This document shows positions 1 through 4,687 of a stretch of 5,942 nucleotides of DNA, one piece after another (position 1 is the stretch's first letter; every line of letters begins with the position of its first letter). The DNA is from Minisyncoccota bacterium. GTDB taxonomy: Bacteria; Patescibacteriota; Minisyncoccia; Phycocordibacterales; UBA1006. The translations under genes and the position numbers were made by a program. The stretch lies in NCBI GenBank assembly GCA_021129535.1, contig JAJOLB010000047.1, positions 1 to 5,942 of the forward strand, given 5' to 3'. Below the pieces are notes generated by a model that was given only the letters and a program-made list of their open reading frames with translations, ran no database searches and had not been told where the DNA came from.

Positions 1-782
1 TGGCGAGCCAGCTTGGCGACCTTGAAAAAGTTTTGAAAAATCAAAAAACACGTGGGAATTTAGGCGAAATGGGATTGGAATTAATTCTGTCTAATATCCT
101 GTCGCCACTAAATTATCAAATGCAATATCAATTTCCAGGAGATACAAAAAACCCAAGAGGTGTTATTGTAGACGCAATTATTAAAACAGAGGCTGATAAA
201 TTTATTCCTGTTGATGCGAAATTCTCGCTTGATAACTATCGACGACTTCTAGACGAAACAGATGAAGATAAAAAACTTGTTTTAGAAAAAGCCTTCAAGT
301 TGGATTTGAAGAAACGAATTGATGAAACTGCACAATATATTCGCCCAGCTGATGGAACATTGCCATTTGCGTTTATGTTTATTCCAGCCGAGGGAATTTA
401 CTATGATTTATTGGTAAACGAAGTTGGCGCTATTCGGGCGAATACGCGAAATTTAATCGATTACGCATATAATGACAAAAAGGTCATTATCGTCTCCCCT
501 ACGACATTCTCGGCCTATCTGCAGTCTGTTCTCTATGGATTCAAGGCTTTCAAAATTGAAAAAACCGCCGTTGAAATTCAAAAAAATGTTCAAAAGCTTG
601 GGCGACATTTAGATGCCTATAATGAAGCATTTATGAAAATGGGAAATACGCTCGGAACAACAGTAAATCATTATAATAAAGCATCTGCCGAGTTGAAGAA
701 AATTGATAAAGACGTCATGAAAATAACCGGCGAATCTCCAGAACTGGAATCCTTGCAAATAGAAAAACCTATCAAGGAATAA
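1..782 (+). CDS. rmuC: DNA recombination protein RmuC, C-terminal part (5' end outside the window)
   Basis: RmuC family proteins are predicted nuclease-like proteins that limit recombination at inverted repeats; the role here comes from family knowledge. The frame is already open at base 3 and reads without a stop to TAA at 780-782, giving 259 visible residues. The TTG at 33 is therefore an internal Leu codon, not a start. The RmuC core begins with the typical KTRGNLGE stretch (visible residues about 15-22). A conserved Asp follows in VIVDAII (about 55-61), then VDAKFSLDNYRRL (about 70-82). Together these resemble the PD-(D/E)xK-like nuclease core, with the DAK Asp and Lys as likely active-site residues. 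Later landmarks are FMFIPAEG and VIIVSPTTF, then a helical tail that probably forms a coiled coil. What is missing upstream should be the N-terminal membrane anchor and long coiled coil usual for the family. A terminator starts 9 nt after the stop, so this gene ends its transcription unit. Confidence 0.93.
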   Translation, partial: ASQLGDLEKVLKNQKTRGNLGEMGLELILSNILSPLNYQMQYQFPGDTKNPRGVIVDAIIKTEADKFIPVDAKFSLDNYRRLLDETDEDKKLVLEKAFKLDLKKRIDETAQYIRPADGTLPFAFMFIPAEGIYYDLLVNEVGAIRANTRNLIDYAYNDKKVIIVSPTTFSAYLQSVLYGFKAFKIEKTAVEIQKNVQKLGRHLDAYNEAFMKMGNTLGTTVNHYNKASAELKKIDKDVMKITGESPELESLQIEKPIKE

Positions 783-790
783 ATTAATTG

Positions 791-812
791 AAACACATAT
801 TTGTGTTTTTTT
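791..812 (+). terminator. Intrinsic terminator of rmuC
   Basis: A perfect 7-bp stem (AAACACA 791-797 with TGTGTTT 802-808) closes a 4-nt loop and runs into a T-run to 812. It starts 9 nt after the rmuC stop. The stem is short and AT-rich, but its position and U-tract fit a Rho-independent terminator. Confidence 0.7.
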
Positions 813-819
813 ATTTACA

Positions 820-828
820 TGTTATGAT
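820..828 (+). promoter_or_regulatory. Candidate extended -10 promoter for the 860-1225 gene
   Basis: TGTTATGAT fits an extended -10 (TGn plus TATGAT, 5 of 6 to the sigma-70 consensus). It lies just after the rmuC terminator and 31 nt before the ATG at 860, predicting a leader of about 25 nt. The -35 position falls in the terminator stem and matches poorly. An alternative pair is TTTACA (814-819) with TATTAA (837-842), 17-nt spacer. Confidence 0.45.
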
Positions 829-859
829 GAAATAAATATTAATCTTTAAAACTAAAAAA

Positions 860-1225
860 ATGACAGAAAATTTACAGATTTTTTTATATATTATTTCTAT
901 CTCAATTACATTAATCGTTTCGTTCATGTGGTGGAAAAACTATACGCAAAAAAAATGGAATTCAAATGAAGAATATCTGAAAAACATTCCAAGAATTAAT
1001 GAAACATTTTGGAAAGAAAAAATCTCAAGAATGTCAGGGGTATCAAGTGTAAAAACTATTTTTCATGAAAAAAGAAATAATTTTAATATTTTTAGAATAA
1101 TTATAACAAATAATTCTAAAGAAATTGACCAAACTACTGATATAGAAATTCTCTATAAAGAAAAAATAGAAAAAAAATCTTTATCTTTATTCGCAACAGG
1201 CATTTTTGGTTTTACAGCAATGTAA
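860..1225 (+). CDS. Small membrane-anchored protein of unknown function (121 aa)
   Basis: I do not recognise a family. The protein starts with a hydrophobic segment at residues 6-25, rich in I, L, F and S and ending in WW followed by Lys. This looks like an N-terminal anchor with the rest either cytoplasmic or exported. Residues 26-106 are strongly charged and very rich in Lys, Asn, Ile and Glu. The last 15 residues are hydrophobic again (SLSLFATGIFGFTAM) and end abruptly. That ending could be a second membrane-associated segment or a sign of truncation. The ATG at 860 has no clear Shine-Dalgarno, only an A-run in front. The gene is flanked by the rmuC terminator upstream and a shared terminator downstream, so it is its own unit. 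Base composition is visibly more AT-rich than rmuC, which may mean recent acquisition or weak constraint. It is convergent with the GH3 gene. Confidence 0.6.
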   Translation: MTENLQIFLYIISISITLIVSFMWWKNYTQKKWNSNEEYLKNIPRINETFWKEKISRMSGVSSVKTIFHEKRNNFNIFRIIITNNSKEIDQTTDIEILYKEKIEKKSLSLFATGIFGFTAM

Positions 1226-1242
1226 TCCAGAAAATAAACAAA

Positions 1243-1279
1243 AGCTTTACTAAAATTAATTTAGTAAAGCTATTTTTTT
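1243..1279. terminator. Bidirectional terminator between convergent genes
   Basis: A perfect 12-bp stem (AGCTTTACTAAA 1243-1254 with TTTAGTAAAGCT 1260-1271) closes a 5-nt loop. On the plus strand it is followed by a T7 run at 1273-1279. On the minus strand the stem is followed by TTTTGTTTATTTT. It lies between the plus-strand stop at 1225 and the minus-strand GH3 stop codon at 1278-1280, so it can serve both genes. Confidence 0.9.
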
Positions 1280-2795
1280 ATAGAATATTTAAAATTTCTT
1301 CGATAAACCTGCGCCTATTTGAAAGTCGTGGAACCTTGTTCTGTGCACCTAATTTACCACGCCCCTCCATCCATTTCATAAATGTCTTAGCGGGAACAGC
1401 ATGAAGTTTCAAACATTGTAGGGCGATATCATCTTGTCGTTTTGCTTTGTAATCTGAATTAACATTTTGCAATTCACTATCTAAGTCAATAATAAAATCA
1501 CCAAGGTTTTGAGGGTCATTTTTAAATTCAATAATCCATTCGTGACCGCCTTTACCTTGTTTATTCATAAATATTGGACCAGCCGTGTAATTCTCTATCT
1601 GCACATTATGTTTTTTACACACGAAAGATAGTGCAGCGTCTGTATTCCCTACCATCAATTCCTCTCCAAAAACATTAATAAAATGTTTTGTACGTCCAGA
1701 AATTTTAATTCTATACGGATCTACCGAAGTAAATTGTATAGTGTCACCAATATCGTAACGCCATAAACCTGCATTTGTTGATATAATCATTGCATAATCA
1801 ACACCAATACTAATATTGGATAAATTAATAGTTGTTTGGTTTTTCATTCCATATTCATCCATTTTAATAAACTCATAGAATATCCCATGGTCAGTCAGCA
1901 ACAACATTTCGCCATTTTTTTCTGGGTCGTCCTGGATTGCAAAGAAACCTTCACTGGCATTATATGCTTCCATGTATTTCATATTTTTTTGTGGAAACAA
2001 ATTCTCAAAAATCTGGCGGTAAGGCTCAAATGCGACAGCTCCATGGAAAAATAATTCTATGTTAGGGAAAATATCTTGTAGTGTATTTGTCTTGTTTTGT
2101 TTTTTAGCTTCTTCGAAAAGAGAAATAAACCAGGTCGGAACACCTAAAATATGGGTAATATTTTTACCCTTTACATCATCCAATATAGCGGGAATTTTAC
2201 TCTTCCACTCTGACATTAATGCAATATCTAATGTTGGTTGACGATACTTGGCAGCCCATTTCGGTAATTGTGACATCATAACAGCCGATACGTCACCTAC
2301 TCGAATCCCCTTTTCATTAACAGGGGAAAGACTTCCACCAAGACTCAATACTGAGCCATTGTTTTTAAAAATATCACTGTCAGGATAATTATCAAAAAAA
2401 ATAGTATAAATATCTTTACCTGCAACATAGATATTTTTATACAATGCATCATGAGATACAGGAATATATTTACTAACATCATTAGTGGTTCCAGATGACC
2501 TTGAAAAAAAACTTGTAAATCCAGGCCACAAGATGTCATGTTCACCATCTAACATTTTTTGTATGTAAGGATATATTTCCTCATAATTTGAAATTGGAAC
2601 ATTTTTCTTGAAATCTTCATAGTCAGAGATTTCTTCGAAATTAAATTCCTTTCCAAATTTTGTATATTTTGCCGTATTCAGTAAATCAAAAAGGATAAAC
2701 TCTTGGGTATCAAGTGCATTTTTTTTCCAAATTTGATATTTAAACTTTCTCATTTGAAAGTATTTTTTTATTCCTGCTTCTACTACTATTTTCAT
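1278..2795 (-). CDS. GH3-family acyl-acid amido synthetase-like protein (ANL superfamily, 505 aa)
   Basis: GH3 enzymes adenylate a carboxylic acid with ATP and transfer the acyl group to an amine, classically plant-hormone acids to amino acids. Bacterial homologues are mostly uncharacterised, so the substrate is unknown. The three nucleotide-binding motifs are visible in order: SSGTT at 100-104 (P-loop-like motif I), YNASEG at 278-283 (motif II), and LWRYDIGD at 344-351 (motif III). These are followed by the hinge region ISGRTKHFINVFGEEL (365-380). The C-terminal domain ends with the family-typical HAVPAKTFMKWMEGRGKLG and NKVPRLSNRRRFI (about 465-497). The length of 505 aa is normal and the gene looks intact. 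ATG at 2793-2795 is the first plausible start and leaves the N-terminal helix complete. There is no good Shine-Dalgarno. It begins 30 nt after the methyltransferase stop with no terminator between, so the two are probably co-transcribed. No signal peptide is seen, so it is probably cytosolic. Confidence 0.9.
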   Translation of the reverse strand: MKIVVEAGIKKYFQMRKFKYQIWKKNALDTQEFILFDLLNTAKYTKFGKEFNFEEISDYEDFKKNVPISNYEEIYPYIQKMLDGEHDILWPGFTSFFSRSSGTTNDVSKYIPVSHDALYKNIYVAGKDIYTIFFDNYPDSDIFKNNGSVLSLGGSLSPVNEKGIRVGDVSAVMMSQLPKWAAKYRQPTLDIALMSEWKSKIPAILDDVKGKNITHILGVPTWFISLFEEAKKQNKTNTLQDIFPNIELFFHGAVAFEPYRQIFENLFPQKNMKYMEAYNASEGFFAIQDDPEKNGEMLLLTDHGIFYEFIKMDEYGMKNQTTINLSNISIGVDYAMIISTNAGLWRYDIGDTIQFTSVDPYRIKISGRTKHFINVFGEELMVGNTDAALSFVCKKHNVQIENYTAGPIFMNKQGKGGHEWIIEFKNDPQNLGDFIIDLDSELQNVNSDYKAKRQDDIALQCLKLHAVPAKTFMKWMEGRGKLGAQNKVPRLSNRRRFIEEILNIL

Positions 2796-2825
2796 AATAA
2801 ATGTTGATATGCTGTCAAAACAAAC

Positions 2826-3518
2826 CTATTCATTTTTTGCGGACATGTAAATATTCCAATAATTTCGTTTATAGTTTTGTTTTCCAAAACGTTGATATCC
2901 ACTTTTCCTTAACATTCTAATTACCTTGAAATATGGTTCGTATAAAGATTTAAAATCTGGACCAGAAAAAACTCGTTCTGTAACATGTAAATCTGGATGA
3001 ACATAAGTGTCGTGTTCAGTTCCAGGAAAATTTTTGATCAAACCTCGCGCGTTCTTGTCACCTTCCTTTGCTAAGGTTCGCAAATATACATACCCTGTTG
3101 GTTTTAATACACGGTGCATTTCTGATAAATACGTTGCACGGCCCTTTTCATCTAATGCATTTGAAGCTGTAATGTCCAGTATTAAATCCATCGAATTATC
3201 ACCCAAGGGAAATGATTTTGTCATATCACGTTTTTCAAGTGTGAGATTTTTATGCTTAAAAAGACCTTTCCCTTTTTCAATGGCGTGTTCTGAGAAATCC
3301 CAACCAAACACTGTCGCATTATAATTTTCAGCCATATAAAAACCATTACGACCAACACCGCAACCTAAATCCAGAACGGTAATGTTATCATCCAAATTCA
3401 TGTTTTTATTCTTTTTCATCCATTCTAAAAATCGAAAAAAATCTTTTTGTGGCTGGACTGCCTTTGTGATTAATTTCGAATCTTTATATTCATTGTTCCA
3501 GGCTTTTTCATTTTTCAT
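2826..3518 (-). CDS. Class I SAM-dependent methyltransferase (230 aa)
   Basis: This is a Rossmann-fold methyltransferase of the Methyltransf_11/25 (UbiE/TehB-like) type, predicted to move a methyl group from SAM to an unknown small molecule. Motif I is VLDLGCGVG at 48-56. The acidic residue at the end of beta 2 is D74 in GWDFS, likely contacting the ribose. RDM (97-99) follows beta 3, and MDLILD (110-115) forms beta 4 and the post-motif region. HRVLKPTGYVYL (135-146) is the typical beta-5 segment. The C-terminal 80 residues (HPDLHVTERVF, then GYQRFGKQNYKRNYW) are basic and aromatic and may form the substrate cap. Length is normal for a stand-alone enzyme. It is the first gene of a probable two-gene operon with the GH3-family enzyme, suggesting that both act on the same or linked substrates. 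The ATG at 3516-3518 sits 6 nt after an extended -10 box, which argues for a leaderless transcript starting at this codon. Confidence 0.9.
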   Translation of the reverse strand: MKNEKAWNNEYKDSKLITKAVQPQKDFFRFLEWMKKNKNMNLDDNITVLDLGCGVGRNGFYMAENYNATVFGWDFSEHAIEKGKGLFKHKNLTLEKRDMTKSFPLGDNSMDLILDITASNALDEKGRATYLSEMHRVLKPTGYVYLRTLAKEGDKNARGLIKNFPGTEHDTYVHPDLHVTERVFSGPDFKSLYEPYFKVIRMLRKSGYQRFGKQNYKRNYWNIYMSAKNE

Positions 3519-3524
3519 ATCAAT

Positions 3525-3533
3525 AAGATATCA
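3525..3533 (-). promoter_or_regulatory. Candidate extended -10 box, leaderless start of the methyltransferase-GH3 operon
   Basis: On the minus strand TGATATCTT (TGn plus TATCTT, 4 of 6) is separated from the ATG at 3518 by only 6 nt. Transcription would start at or next to the A of the start codon. No -35 match is seen; the -35 zone is occupied by an inverted repeat (3534-3567). Confidence 0.4.
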
Positions 3534-3567
3534 AATAACCGAAAAGAAAAAACTCTTTACGGTTATT
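3534..3567. repeat. Inverted repeat upstream of the methyltransferase promoter
   Basis: AATAACCG (3534-3541) pairs with CGGTTATT (3560-3567). After a single T-T mismatch the stem continues for 5-6 more pairs (AAAGA/TCTTT), leaving a short T-rich loop. It starts 11 nt after the stop of the 32-codon ORF and directly abuts the TG of the next gene's extended -10 box. No U-tract follows on either strand. It may be a weak terminator for the small ORF or an operator overlapping the -35 region of the methyltransferase. Confidence 0.6.
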
Positions 3568-3578
3568 CACATTTTGTA

Positions 3579-3677
3579 TTAATCTCGCAGTTTATCAATA
3601 TTATTTGAAACTTTTTCAATGTTTCTATTGATATCTCGTAGTACCTCTATTAATTTATCAAATTCTCTATCATCCAT
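3579..3677 (-). CDS. 32-aa coiled-coil microprotein (hypothetical)
   Basis: The ORF runs ATG GAT GAT ... GAT TAA and encodes 32 residues starting MDDREFDKLIEVLRDI. Hydrophobic residues fall at F6, L9, L13, I16, I20, V23, I27 and L30. This is a strict 3-4 a/d heptad pattern over nearly the whole length, with charged or polar residues (D, E, R, K, N) elsewhere, as in a short two- or three-stranded coiled coil. A TGCTATAAT extended -10 box ends 8 nt before the ATG, and the cold-shock gene's terminator lies just upstream, so it has its own promoter. An inverted repeat follows the stop. The function is unknown; it could self-assemble or bind a partner's coiled coil. The ORF is short enough to arise by chance, but the heptad regularity together with the well-placed promoter makes a real gene plausible. 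I know no named family for it. Confidence 0.55.
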   Translation of the reverse strand: MDDREFDKLIEVLRDINRNIEKVSNNIDKLRD

Positions 3678-3685
3678 ATATATTT

Positions 3686-3694
3686 ATTATAGCA
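3686..3694 (-). promoter_or_regulatory. Extended -10 promoter of the 32-codon ORF
   Basis: On the minus strand TGCTATAAT is a perfect TGn extension plus a perfect -10 hexamer (TATAAT at 3686-3691). Only 8 nt separate it from the ATG at 3677, so the transcript would carry a leader of about 0-3 nt. No -35 consensus is present; that region overlaps the upstream terminator. Confidence 0.6.
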
Positions 3695-3704
3695 AAATAT
3701 AGAC

Positions 3705-3735
3705 AAAAAAAGAACATCCTAAGGTGTTCTTTTTT
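3705..3735 (-). terminator. Intrinsic terminator of the cold-shock gene
   Basis: An 11-bp perfect stem (AAAAAAGAACA 3706-3716 with TGTTCTTTTTT 3725-3735) closes an 8-nt loop containing CCTAAGG. On the minus strand the 3' arm runs on into a T-run, and the hairpin begins 6 nt past the stop codon at 3742-3744. The poly-A side gives T-run symmetry, so it could also act on plus-strand transcripts. Confidence 0.88.
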
Positions 3736-3741
3736 ACGCGA

Positions 3742-3942
3742 TTACGCTCGTGAAATATTCACTGCGTTTTCACCTTTTTCTCCATTTTCGATTTCAAATT
3801 CAAGAGCATCTCCTTCATTCAAATCATCAAAGTGGATGTCATTTAGCTCGTTCATGTGGAAAAATAGATCTTTTTCTCGCCCTTCAATAGCGATAAATCC
3901 AAATCCTTTGTCCATCACACGTGCGACTGTTCCTTTTTGCAT
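3742..3942 (-). CDS. csp: Cold-shock-domain RNA/ssDNA-binding protein (66 aa)
   Basis: This is a small five-stranded OB-fold protein of the CspA family, which binds single-stranded RNA and DNA and acts as an RNA chaperone and antiterminator in the cytoplasm. The protein opens with MQKGTVARVMDKGFGFIAI, the usual first two strands, with RNP1 KGFGFIAI at 12-19. RNP2 is DLFFHMNEL at 25-33, in which the common VFVHF is replaced by LFFHM while the aromatic and His positions are kept. The rest (LNEGDALEFEIENGEKGENAVNI) completes the fold. At 66 aa it has normal full length. The ATG at 3940-3942 is fixed by the conserved N-terminus. There is no Shine-Dalgarno consensus (TATAAAGAA precedes the start). 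The gene is monocistronic with its own terminator. The leader carries an inverted repeat and a small upstream ORF that may control translation. Confidence 0.95.
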   Translation of the reverse strand: MQKGTVARVMDKGFGFIAIEGREKDLFFHMNELNDIHFDDLNEGDALEFEIENGEKGENAVNISRA

Positions 3943-3945
3943 TTC

Positions 3946-4011
3946 TTTATATAGAATTAAATTAATAATATCAAATCAAACATACAATAAATAAACAAAG
4001 TTCTATATAAA
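3946..4011 (-). promoter_or_regulatory. Inverted repeat in the cold-shock leader, candidate translation-control hairpin
   Basis: TTTATATAGAA (3946-3956) and TTCTATATAAA (4001-4011) are an 11-nt perfect inverted repeat 44 nt apart. In minus-strand mRNA the downstream arm ends 3 nt before the csp start codon, so pairing would occlude the ribosome landing site. The stem is almost all A-U, so it would be weak and temperature sensitive. This depends on transcription starting upstream of 4011, as the candidate promoter at 4050-4078 would provide. In sequence this AT-rich the repeat could also be partly chance. Confidence 0.4.
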
Positions 4012-4022
4012 CTAAAATACAT
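3957..4022 (-). CDS. Possible 21-aa upstream ORF in the cold-shock leader
   Basis: ATG at 4020-4022 reads 21 hydrophobic codons (MYFSLYRTLFIYCMFDLILL, then Ile) to TAA at 3957-3959. The stop abuts the downstream arm of the leader inverted repeat, and the ORF contains the upstream arm, so its translation could open the hairpin. There is only a weak purine stretch (AGAAG) ahead of the ATG. A 21-codon open frame is not rare by chance, so this is a low-confidence leader peptide. Confidence 0.2.
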   Translation of the reverse strand: MYFSLYRTLFIYCMFDLILLI

Positions 4023-4049
4023 CTTCTATAAGTTTTATTTGATGCCTTA

Positions 4050-4078
4050 AAGATATACCTATACTGTAATTAAGTCAA
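4050..4078 (-). promoter_or_regulatory. Candidate sigma-70 promoter giving a long cold-shock leader
   Basis: On the minus strand TTGACT (4073-4078, 5 of 6) is followed by a 17-nt spacer and TATCTT (4050-4055, 4 of 6). The start would be near 4043, giving an untranslated leader of about 100 nt before the csp ATG. A rival, closer promoter is the extended -10 TGATATTAT at 3965-3973, which would leave only about 16 nt of leader and exclude the upstream repeat arm. Confidence 0.5.
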
Positions 4079-4098
4079 GTAGATTTTGAAGATACCTT

Positions 4099-4322
4099 CT
4101 ATGTCAGGAATACGCCAATATTATTTATATCATAAGTTCCTGAGATAGATCCAACTTGAGAATCTGTTCCATACGGGTGATTCCTGTAATAATCGACAAC
4201 TGTATTAGAATTTGATACATCTAATATCGTAAAAAAGGTGCTATGTCCGCCAACATCACGCGCGTCGAATTTATGAAAAGTACGCTAACCAAAACAAAGA
4301 TTATTTTGATTTTCTTTTTCGT
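4099..4322 (-). pseudogene. Remnant of a small secreted-protein gene (frameshifted, start codon lost)
   Basis: Two adjacent pieces in different minus-strand frames read like one broken gene. From 4322, ACG AAA AAG AAA gives (T)KKKIKIIFVLVSVLFINS, a textbook signal-peptide start with basic residues then a hydrophobic core. The expected ATG is ACG here. This frame soon stops. In the neighbouring frame, 4284 down to TAG at 4099-4101 is open for 61 codons. It includes KFDARDVGGHSTFFTILDVS, then NSNTVVDYYRNHPYGTDSQV and a Gly/Ser/Ile-rich end. This composition is typical of a secreted beta-rich domain and unlike random AT-rich translation. The small GC pocket at 4256-4267 also stands out. I do not recognise the domain. 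The alternatives are a sequencing frameshift with an ACG start, or chance. Together with the cold-shock leader, this occupies most of the 490-nt gap before the tRNA. Confidence 0.45.
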
Positions 4323-4394
4323 ATAGGCTTGATTGGGCAATAAAGACAAAAGACTTCAATATCAGAAGCATTAATTTCACAAAATAAGTACAAC

Positions 4395-4424
4395 AAAAAA
4401 ATCACCTAATAAAAAGGTGATTTT
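4395..4424 (-). terminator. Intrinsic terminator of tRNA-Asn
   Basis: The stem AAAATCACCT (4398-4407) with AGGTGATTTT (4415-4424) is 10 bp and perfect, with a 7-nt A-rich loop. On the minus strand it continues into TTT. It begins 6 nt after the tRNA 3' end, so the tRNA is transcribed alone. Confidence 0.85.
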
Positions 4425-4429
4425 AGTTG

Positions 4430-4501
4430 CTCTCCGGGTAGGATTTGAACCTACGACCAATCGGTTAACAGCCGAGTGCTCTACCGCTGAGCTACCGGAG
4501 A
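4430..4501 (-). tRNA. trnN: tRNA-Asn (anticodon GUU)
   Basis: The minus strand folds as a 72-nt cloverleaf. The acceptor TCTCCGG pairs with CCGGAGA (7 of 7), and the discriminator is G. The D arm is GCTC-AGCGGTA-GAGC. The anticodon arm is CTCGG-CTGTTAA-CCGAT, with one unpaired C/T at the stem base. The T arm is GTAGG-TTCAAAT-CCTAC (5 bp). The loop CTGTTAA places GTT at positions 34-36, which reads the Asn codons AAC and AAU. The 3' CCA is not encoded (CAA follows the discriminator), so a CCA-adding enzyme is required. It is transcribed as a single gene with its own terminator, and I see no repeated 3' end that would suggest an integration site. Confidence 0.97.
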
Positions 4502-4538
4502 ATGTTATCTTATACTCTTTCAAGTACAGAAATATAGT

Positions 4539-4547
4539 ATCATAGCA
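4539..4547 (-). promoter_or_regulatory. Candidate extended -10 promoter of tRNA-Asn
   Basis: On the minus strand TGCTATGAT (TGn plus TATGAT, 5 of 6) lies 37 nt before the tRNA 5' end, predicting a precursor leader of about 30 nt for RNase P to remove. A competing reading is TTGCAT with a 16-nt spacer to TACTAT. The rest of 4502-4660 shows no gene. Confidence 0.4.
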
Positions 4548-4660
4548 GGTAAAAAATGCAAAAGATATGCCGATTAATTATCTATAAATATATAAATACT
4601 AAAAAACAAAACAAAAAAACACTCATAAAAAATGACTACATAAGTATTAAAATTACAAGC

Positions 4661-4687
4661 AAAAAAACAATAGTTATTATTGTTTTT
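4661..4687 (-). terminator. Intrinsic terminator of the FnIII-like protein gene
   Basis: The stem AAAAACAATA (4663-4672) with TATTGTTTTT (4678-4687) is a perfect 10-bp stem with a 5-nt loop, followed on the minus strand by further T residues. The 5' arm overlaps the last two bases of the TAA at 4686-4688, so the hairpin starts inside the stop codon. Confidence 0.8.

Noticed and set aside
33..35. TTG at 33 as the rmuC start
   Set aside because: The frame is open to the window edge and reads coherent helical protein before 33. RmuC proteins have a long N-terminal region, so the gene is cut by the window.
1836..2241. Plus-strand ORFs of 72 and 60 codons, and a minus-strand 67-codon ORF (2345-2548)
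   Set aside because: All lie inside the GH3 gene in other frames, with no start signals or family resemblance.
3007..3324. Plus-strand 105-codon ORF
   Set aside because: It lies antisense inside the methyltransferase, whose motifs are clear. The sequence has no recognisable protein character.
4301..4396. 31-codon minus-strand ORF from TTG with one Cys and a CxxC, and a basic end (PIRKRKSK)
   Set aside because: It starts with a weak codon inside the tRNA terminator's T-run, has no promoter or ribosome site, and overlaps the secreted-protein remnant in another frame. It is probably chance.
4430..4501. Integration (att) site at the tRNA-Asn 3' end
   Set aside because: No second copy of the tRNA 3' end and no integrase or mobile-element gene is present in the window.
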